Shown here: positions 31,612 through 37,491 of the stretch, one piece after another
How the letters are laid out: each line of letters begins with the position of its first letter
How positions within the stretch are numbered: position 1 is the first letter of the stretch
DNA from: Candidatus Gastranaerophilales bacterium
Lineage (GTDB): Bacteria > Cyanobacteriota > Vampirovibrionia > Gastranaerophilales > Gastranaerophilaceae
Direction: 5' to 3'
DNA: 37,491 nt
NCBI GenBank assembly: GCA_944322875.1
Contig: CALUQI010000008.1
Coordinates: 1-37,491, forward strand
Made by a program: the position numbers and the translations under genes
Notes under the pieces: generated by a model
The model's database searches: none
Seen by the model: the letters and a program-made list of their open reading frames with translations, nothing else
What the model was told of the DNA's origin: nothing

Positions 31612-32649
31612 ATGGAAATTTTATTTTTTATATGTGGTTTTTTTGTTGGTGCTGTGTTTGTTTTTATACCTTTTTATTTGGCTCAAAAAAATTCACGTGC
31701 TAACTTTGAAAATATTGCAAATAGAATTTTTAAAGAAAATTCTGCAGAATTGTCAAATCAAAATAGAGAAAAGCTTGATGAGTTCTTTAAGAGATTTAAG
31801 GATAAAATAGAAGATTTTGAACGAAGAACTGAAGAAAATTTTAAACTGGAAAAAGAAAATTTTACCGTTTTTGATTTGAATATTAAAAATTTTTTGGAAA
31901 CAGGTAAAAAGATTTCTATGGATGCAAATTCTCTTTTGAATGTTATGAAGTCCGATAACCGATCCTCCGGTAAGTGGGGTGAAATCGTTCTGGAAAGAGT
32001 TTTGGAAGCTTCCGGTTTAAGAAAAGATGAAGAATATAAGTTGCAATCGGTTTCATCTGAAGGCAGACCTGATGCTACTGTTTTTCTTCCTGATAACAGG
32101 TACATATTTATTGATTCCAAGACTTCATTCTCCTCTTGGGAAGGGTATGTCAATTCTGACAACGAATATGAAAAAGAAGTTCATTTGAAACAATTTTTTG
32201 ACTCTACAAAAGCTCATATTAATGGACTTGCAAAACGTGATTATTCCGTTGATGAAAAATCTCCGGATTATGTTTTGATGTTTATACCTATTGAAAGTTG
32301 TTATGCGGCTTTATTTTGTGATGATTGTTATCTTTGGGATTATGCCTGGAAAAATAAGGTTATGCCGGTTTCACCTTCTACTTTATTGGCAGCTTTGAAA
32401 ATTATAAACTCATTTCATGTTGTTGACAGACAAAATAAAAATGCGTTGGAAATATCTCGTATTTGCTCTAAAATGATTGATAAATTTGCCGATTTGATGG
32501 GTGATATGAATAAAATTAAAACGGCATTTAACTCGGCAATGACAAGATTAAGTGGCAAGGACAATATTATAAACCAGCTTACCAGAATTGAAGAACTTGG
32601 AGTAAAAGGGGCTAAAAATATTCCTGAAATTCCTGAAAATTTAGAATAG
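31612..32649 (+). CDS. rmuC: RmuC family DNA recombination protein
   Basis: A 345 aa protein with an N-terminal membrane helix (residues 2-22), a coiled coil (about 25-95) and an endonuclease-like core. The core block SSGKWGEIVLERVLEASG is near 121-138, followed by GRPDATVFLPDNRYIFIDSKTSF with the Asp/Lys pair typical of the RmuC nuclease fold. RmuC limits inversion of DNA between inverted repeats in E. coli; the exact activity is not settled. At 345 aa it is shorter than E. coli RmuC (about 475 aa), mainly through a shorter coiled coil. The gene converges flush with comEC: its last base abuts the comEC stop. Confidence 0.93.
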   Translation: MEILFFICGFFVGAVFVFIPFYLAQKNSRANFENIANRIFKENSAELSNQNREKLDEFFKRFKDKIEDFERRTEENFKLEKENFTVFDLNIKNFLETGKKISMDANSLLNVMKSDNRSSGKWGEIVLERVLEASGLRKDEEYKLQSVSSEGRPDATVFLPDNRYIFIDSKTSFSSWEGYVNSDNEYEKEVHLKQFFDSTKAHINGLAKRDYSVDEKSPDYVLMFIPIESCYAALFCDDCYLWDYAWKNKVMPVSPSTLLAALKIINSFHVVDRQNKNALEISRICSKMIDKFADLMGDMNKIKTAFNSAMTRLSGKDNIINQLTRIEELGVKGAKNIPEIPENLE

Positions 32650-35046
32650 TTATTTTATACTATACATTTGAGCCGATTTTTTATATTTTTTGTTTTGTTG
32701 ATCGAATGTATATATGCTAAAACTACTGCCCTCAGTTTCTATTTTTATGGAATTATTTCTGTCAGTTCTGTATATTTGTGTGTCTCCTAAAATTTCAAGG
32801 GTTCCCTTGTTGGGGTGTCCGAAAGTATTCGGGCCTGTTGAAATTATGGAAACTTTGTTTGAAATATGTTTAAGCATTGCTTTGTCCACTACATCTTTCC
32901 CGCCATGGTGCCCGACTTTTAAAACTTCTACGTTGTTGGGAATATCTTTTTTAACTTTATTAAATGCTTTGACTCCAGCATCTCCTGTAAAAAGCATATC
33001 AAAGTCTTTATAACTTAGTAACGTTATTATGGAGTTTTCGTTATCATTATCTTTGATTTGGGCTATAAAGGTTCTTATTTTTAAATTTGGTTCGATATAT
33101 ATTTCTTTGTTGTTTTCTGCAAGATATGTTTTTATTTGTTTTTTATTTATTGTATTAAAAATTTTTTCGACTGTATAGGAAGTACTATTAAAAGAATTTA
33201 CGTATACGGTTTTAATGTTCAGACTATTTATTAAGTCACAGGCTCCTCCCGCATGATCTATATCAAAATGTGTCAGAATCATTCCTTCAATGTTTTTAAT
33301 CCCTCTGTCTTTTAAATATTTAACGATAACAAGTTTAGCAGTTGAAGAACTGCTTTTATAACTTAATTTTGCAGTGTCTATTATGAAGTATTTGTTTTCA
33401 GGAGTTTTTATTAGAAAAGCGTCTGCATTGCCAACGTCAAATGTTATTATTTCCAATTTCTTATTTGGAATGTTGACAGTTGATATTAAAAGTAGCGTTA
33501 TTGATATTATTACTGTTGTTATAAGTTTTTTCTTGAAACCTATTTCTATCATTAGTGTAAATAAAAGTATTATGAGGTAGTAAATAAGTAATTGAAATAC
33601 GTTAGGGTGAGTTGTTTCAATAATCGAATTAGGTAACTTGGCAAAATAATCAGATATAATGACAACCGCATCAAGTGCGTATTTCAACACAAAATCAAAA
33701 ACCATACAAATAAAGTCAGATATTGGCTTTATTATGGCCAGAATGGAGCTTACAAAACCTCCAAAGCTTATTATACTTAAAAATGGAACAGTGATTATAT
33801 TGGCAAAAATTGAATAGGTGCTGAATGTATTAAAATAGAACATTTGTATCGGAGCAACCCATAGTTGCGCAATTATTGGAATTATTAAAGTGCCGCTTAA
33901 CCATTTGGGAATTTTTAATGAATCACATTTTTTGAATATTGCAACTCCTGTAGTTAATAGTCCAAAAGTGACTATAAACGAAAGTTGAAATCCGACGTCA
34001 TTTATATATGCAGGGTTGTATATTAGCATCAACATTGCAACAAATGATAAAAGTGACACGCTGTGCGAATCTCTGTCTATTAGTTTCCCAATTTGAACAA
34101 ATAAAAGCATCAATGCTGCTCTGAGAACAGACGGTCCCAGCCCGGTCATAAGTGTATATGCTATAACCATAAACATTCCGCCTATTATGTTTATTTTAAA
34201 CGGTATTTTTAAAACCCTCATTATGATAAACCAAAAACCAAAGATAAAAGCCACGTTCATGCCAGATGCAGCAAGTATATGCAAAAGTCCTGAATTTATA
34301 AAAGTAGATTTTATATCATCAGGTGGTGCTACTGCATCATCACCAAAAACTATCCCTCCAAGTATTTCTATATTAGGCGACTTGAGATATTTAGCATGGC
34401 TTGTAAGTATTTGGTTTCGAAGCGTGTTCAAGCTTTGCATACACTTCCAATATAAGTTTGGGGTGCTCGGTATTATTTTGTAATTAGTATCATCGCTGTA
34501 AAACGTTGTGAATACATTAAAATTTCTGAGGTACTTGCTGTAATCAAATTGTGATGGATTCCCGGATTTGAATGGTTTGCGAAGTTTACCATTAATTACA
34601 ATCTCGTCGCCAATATGTATTTCGTCTAAATCAGTTTTGTTGTTTTTTGTTATAGTTACAAATGTTTTTCCACAGGTTTCAATTTCTCCTACTTTACTTG
34701 TTGATACAAAAAATCGTGTTTTGTCTTGTTTCTGCTCAGGTATGGATACTACCTGACCTGTTATTTGTGTATTTTCTGGTGCGATTTTGTATAAATCATC
34801 ACTTGTTTTTACTCTGAAATATGAATTGAAAAATCCAAAGTAAAATATGCATAACCATAGCATAACGTATTTTGTTGAAATTCTTTTTTGTAAGATGCAT
34901 ACTATCCCAACCAATGTTAATATCGCCGCAACTATGCTGCCGCAATCGTTGAAGTACGACATTATACCTGCCATAAATATTAATGACGTTATAAACATTA
35001 CAGAATTCTTATTCTGTAATGCAAAATTTATATTTTCTCTAATCAT
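32650..35046 (-). CDS. comEC: ComEC/Rec2 DNA uptake channel
   Basis: A full-length 798 aa inner-membrane protein for entry of single-stranded DNA during natural transformation. N-terminal helices are followed by the periplasmic OB-like domain (DUF4131), the competence channel domain (LLHILAASGMNVAFIF block) and a C-terminal metallo-beta-lactamase domain with HFDIDHAGG (593-601) and GHHGG (712-716). The metal-binding HxDxDH pattern is intact, so the nuclease part may degrade the non-transferred strand. It is 27 nt downstream of the GH10-like gene on the same strand. No other competence genes (comEA, pilus) are visible in the window. Confidence 0.95.
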   Translation of the reverse strand: MIRENINFALQNKNSVMFITSLIFMAGIMSYFNDCGSIVAAILTLVGIVCILQKRISTKYVMLWLCIFYFGFFNSYFRVKTSDDLYKIAPENTQITGQVVSIPEQKQDKTRFFVSTSKVGEIETCGKTFVTITKNNKTDLDEIHIGDEIVINGKLRKPFKSGNPSQFDYSKYLRNFNVFTTFYSDDTNYKIIPSTPNLYWKCMQSLNTLRNQILTSHAKYLKSPNIEILGGIVFGDDAVAPPDDIKSTFINSGLLHILAASGMNVAFIFGFWFIIMRVLKIPFKINIIGGMFMVIAYTLMTGLGPSVLRAALMLLFVQIGKLIDRDSHSVSLLSFVAMLMLIYNPAYINDVGFQLSFIVTFGLLTTGVAIFKKCDSLKIPKWLSGTLIIPIIAQLWVAPIQMFYFNTFSTYSIFANIITVPFLSIISFGGFVSSILAIIKPISDFICMVFDFVLKYALDAVVIISDYFAKLPNSIIETTHPNVFQLLIYYLIILLFTLMIEIGFKKKLITTVIISITLLLISTVNIPNKKLEIITFDVGNADAFLIKTPENKYFIIDTAKLSYKSSSSTAKLVIVKYLKDRGIKNIEGMILTHFDIDHAGGACDLINSLNIKTVYVNSFNSTSYTVEKIFNTINKKQIKTYLAENNKEIYIEPNLKIRTFIAQIKDNDNENSIITLLSYKDFDMLFTGDAGVKAFNKVKKDIPNNVEVLKVGHHGGKDVVDKAMLKHISNKVSIISTGPNTFGHPNKGTLEILGDTQIYRTDRNNSIKIETEGSSFSIYTFDQQNKKYKKSAQMYSIK

Positions 35047-35073
35047 TCCAACATGTGGATTATACCATAGATT

Positions 35074-36897
35074 TTAATTCTTTTTCCAAAATTTCCAGAA
35101 ACTTTTTTTGTTTTTTATGGGCTGTTTTTCTTCTTCTTTCTTCTCTTGGTAATTTTGATTATTAAAAGCACTTTCCTTTAGTGTTTTCGTGTATTTTGGG
35201 GTTGTGTGTGCGTAGTCAAAAAGAATTACTCCATTGGCTTTTAGTTTTCTTGTTTCGTGTATTTGTCTCACTAAATCTTCATTTGAACCGCCCATAAAGG
35301 TTACAAATATCCCAGCATGTATTTCCGTTTTACCACTTTTATTTTTCATTATTTCTTTCATCATTTCAGATACCGTTTTAGGATCGTATGTTAAAAATAA
35401 CGGAGTAAATCCGTCTATAAAGTCTCTCTTTGACCAAGTTCTCCAATCTTGTTGCTTTGTATTTAAGGCGCTTTCAATGTCTGGGAATATTACTGCGGTT
35501 ATGTAAACATTATTGTTTCTGCCCAAAGTGCCCACTTTGGCTACAAAATTGGTTATCTGTTCTCTTCGGTATTCTTCCCAATTTTTCCAAGATTCATCTT
35601 TGATATTGATTGTTATTGGGTCTGTTTTGTATATTTCAGAAAAGTCTTTTCTTGCATATTCTGTATAGCCCCAGCTGCCTGCTTCATTTTTGCTTACTGC
35701 CTGCGGGTATCTTATGTAGTCAAGGTTTATGCCGTCTGGTTTGTAGTTGCATATTATTTCGGATAATAGTTTAAGTAAAAAATCCTTAACTTCAGGATTT
35801 GCCGGATCTAAAAAGTATCCGTTATGCTCTGAACGAGAACTGGTTGGTGCCGAATTTTGGTAGTCTGACCTTGTTTTATTGCCCCATTCAGGGTGTACTG
35901 CCAGTATGCTTCTGCTGTTTTTGTCGGGCGGAACATTACCAACATAAAATGATTGAAACCATATATGAACTTTCATATCTCTTTTATGTGCTTCTTTTAT
36001 CCATACTTTTAATGGGTCAAACGATGCGAATTGTTCGTTTTGTGAAATAAAACCGTAATCTCGCATTACTTGACTGGGATATATGGTTTTCCCGTGATAG
36101 AAAGTTTCCAAAAATATATTATTGATGCCTGCATCTTGCATTGTGTTTATTGCTGATATAATTTCGGAGGTCGTAGTTTGTGTTGGTCTTATCCACATCC
36201 CTTTTTGTTCTTCAGGAATGTTTGGCAGTACAGTTGATATTGCTTCATTGGCTTCTGTCACTGCTAATTTGGTAAGCTTTTTGACTCGATCTTGGTCTTC
36301 AATGTCTTTCTTTGCTTTTTTTAAATAGTCTTGTGCTGCTGTTATATGTTTTTCAGGTACTTTTGTCTTGTAGTTTGAAACTTTGTTTTTGTAATAATCC
36401 ATCATTGATTTGGCTTCAGAAATTTTATTTTCAGCTTCGTACATATAACTTTCGGATGTTGTGTAAACATTGACGGTATTAGTTTCTTTATCGATATATA
36501 TTTTCGTTCCTATTGTTATGTTTGTGTTCATCCAAGTTTTTGATGTCCCATGCCCGCTTATTACGATTCCATTGGCAGGGATGAAAGAATTCGCTCCACT
36601 TAGAATTGTTACAATGTTATTTTGTACTATTGCTTCTGTTCCAAATTCGTTTGTGTTTGTCCTTTCGCCAAAAGCAGGTGTGTATATTACAAGTTGATTC
36701 GGACCTCTTCCTCCGGGAAATATGCTGCCTTGGATATTATTTTGTGGTGATGGGTTTATTATATCAGCTTTTTTGGATGATGTAGAAAATATAACTTCTT
36801 GTTTTGAAAATTTTATCGGTTCGTATATGTCAGAAGCATTTGCTTGTGCCGTAATTAATAATAGTATAAATGCAGTTATGAATTGCTTTTTATTCAT
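35074..36897 (-). CDS. Exported GH10-like glycosyl hydrolase (DUF187/GHL10)
   Basis: A 607 aa secreted protein: signal peptide MNKKQFITAFILLLITAQANA, cleavage before SDIYEP. The N-terminal 140 residues carry GGRGPNQLVIYTPAFGERTN and ANGIVISGHG, as in cyanobacterial family 10-like proteins. A helical linker (about 155-215) precedes the GHL10 barrel: GMWIRPTQT (about 233), HIWFQSFYVG, SILAVHPEWG, DPANPEVKDF and GINLDYIRYP. Members probably cleave peptidoglycan glycan or exopolysaccharide; catalysis is little studied. The C-terminus is basic and Lys-rich, a possible wall anchor. It follows the TPR gene by 2 nt. Confidence 0.9.
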   Translation of the reverse strand: MNKKQFITAFILLLITAQANASDIYEPIKFSKQEVIFSTSSKKADIINPSPQNNIQGSIFPGGRGPNQLVIYTPAFGERTNTNEFGTEAIVQNNIVTILSGANSFIPANGIVISGHGTSKTWMNTNITIGTKIYIDKETNTVNVYTTSESYMYEAENKISEAKSMMDYYKNKVSNYKTKVPEKHITAAQDYLKKAKKDIEDQDRVKKLTKLAVTEANEAISTVLPNIPEEQKGMWIRPTQTTTSEIISAINTMQDAGINNIFLETFYHGKTIYPSQVMRDYGFISQNEQFASFDPLKVWIKEAHKRDMKVHIWFQSFYVGNVPPDKNSRSILAVHPEWGNKTRSDYQNSAPTSSRSEHNGYFLDPANPEVKDFLLKLLSEIICNYKPDGINLDYIRYPQAVSKNEAGSWGYTEYARKDFSEIYKTDPITINIKDESWKNWEEYRREQITNFVAKVGTLGRNNNVYITAVIFPDIESALNTKQQDWRTWSKRDFIDGFTPLFLTYDPKTVSEMMKEIMKNKSGKTEIHAGIFVTFMGGSNEDLVRQIHETRKLKANGVILFDYAHTTPKYTKTLKESAFNNQNYQEKKEEEKQPIKNKKSFWKFWKKN

Positions 36898-36899
36898 CT

Positions 36900-37491
36900 C
36901 TATTTCCTGATACGATAGTAGTCCGATTTGTCATAATTAAGAGAATCTATTTGTAATGTTTTATCCTTAAGATTTGTTTTTGACGTATCTATAGAATAAG
37001 CTTTCTCATAATAATACTTTGCTTTTATTAAATCTGCAAATTTTTCATATATTGTTGCAATTTTGTAATTCAGATCATAATAATTTTGGTAACCGTTGTC
37101 GTAGGCTATTTTGAAATACCTCATTGCACGCTTATAATCTCGTCTCTTGTAATAAAAATCGCCTAAATAGTAGTTAAGATAAGGATCTTTACGGTTTATA
37201 TCAAGACATATATTAAAGTATTCTTTAGCAAATTTATCAAGTTGCCTTTCGTCATAGGTTCTGGCAAGTTGAACCATTGGGTAAATTTTTAGGGGATATA
37301 TTTTGGTTACTATGTAGTAATTCCCCATAGCCGTATTCAGAAATTTTTTATCTTTTGTTAATTCATATTGGGCAAAAAACGAATCCGCGTCAGAGAGTAT
37401 CTTGTCAGCATCCAAAACCGAGTAATCAATAAGGTTCTCTTCATACTTAACAGAACCTTTTTCTACGCACAAAGCCGGTAAGGTGATTATT
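36900..37491 (-). CDS. TPR-repeat protein, cut by the right edge
   Basis: The frame stays open to the last base, so the true start is outside the window. The first visible residues, IITLPALCVEKG, look like the end of a signal peptide, so export is likely; the TTG at 37472 is not a credible start. At least four TPR-like helix pairs follow: AMGNYYIVTKIYP, MVQLARTYDE.. AKEYFNICLDINRKDP, YLNYYLGDFYYKRRDYKRAMRYFKIAYDNG, and ATIYEKFADLIKAKYYYEKAYSID. These make a scaffold for protein contacts in the periplasm or envelope. It is directly upstream of the GH10-like gene and probably co-functions with it at the cell wall; that link is inference. Confidence 0.82.
   Translation of the reverse strand, partial: IITLPALCVEKGSVKYEENLIDYSVLDADKILSDADSFFAQYELTKDKKFLNTAMGNYYIVTKIYPLKIYPMVQLARTYDERQLDKFAKEYFNICLDINRKDPYLNYYLGDFYYKRRDYKRAMRYFKIAYDNGYQNYYDLNYKIATIYEKFADLIKAKYYYEKAYSIDTSKTNLKDKTLQIDSLNYDKSDYYRIRK

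Overview
The window is an AT-rich bacterial chromosome segment with tightly packed genes, a [FeFe]-hydrogenase maturase, a SmtB-type zinc sensor of the cyanobacterial kind, TrmFO, and several large proteins of unknown function that carry a short V-x-F-x-G-like motif near the N-terminus. Together these suggest an anaerobic, fermentative, non-photosynthetic relative of the Cyanobacteria (Melainabacteria/Vampirovibrionia, probably gut Gastranaerophilales). The assignment is inference from gene content and protein style; no rRNA is present to prove it.

Layout. 1-252: regulatory-looking DNA on the minus strand with two consensus promoters, a ribosome binding site, and a short ORF broken at an 11-base C/G homopolymer; a gene probably lies just outside the left edge. 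253-2038: two lineage-type unknown proteins, one with an HNH-nuclease-like signature. 2080-9764: a compact minus-strand block of eight genes (peptide-binding lipoprotein, two permeases, MgtC-like protein, YebC, GAF-like/GGDEF protein, TsaE, TsaB). 9983-11953: groES-groEL with a strong terminator. 12133-15700 and up to 16045: an unknown DNA-associated-looking protein, cysK, hydE, and an anti-sigma/ECF sigma/Spy-like cassette. 16190-21125: lineage-type membrane proteins, a small Cys-rich protein, and trmFO. 21171-23672: a DUF1858 redox protein, two very small proteins, a bifunctional nuclease, tRNA-Ser(GCU), and ilvE.

23659-26461: a divergent zinc/cadmium efflux module (P1B-ATPase and SmtB-like repressor) with two palindromic operators placed on the two promoters, then a C_GCAxxG_C_C protein. 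26498-29866: an exported trehalose-synthase-like GH13 enzyme, an HSL-type esterase and a lone OadG-like subunit. 29923-31357: a NarL-type response regulator and a sensorless histidine kinase. 31612-37491: RmuC facing a minus-strand group of ComEC, an exported GH10-like hydrolase and a TPR protein cut by the right edge.

Most genes are housekeeping. The parts most worth a second look are the homopolymer-interrupted leader at the left edge, the HNH-like protein with widely split halves, the metal-sensing operator pair, the apparently leaderless trmFO and bifunctional-nuclease transcripts, the secreted TreS-like enzyme, and the paralogous membrane proteins. I saw no CRISPR array, insertion sequence, prophage or clear defence system.
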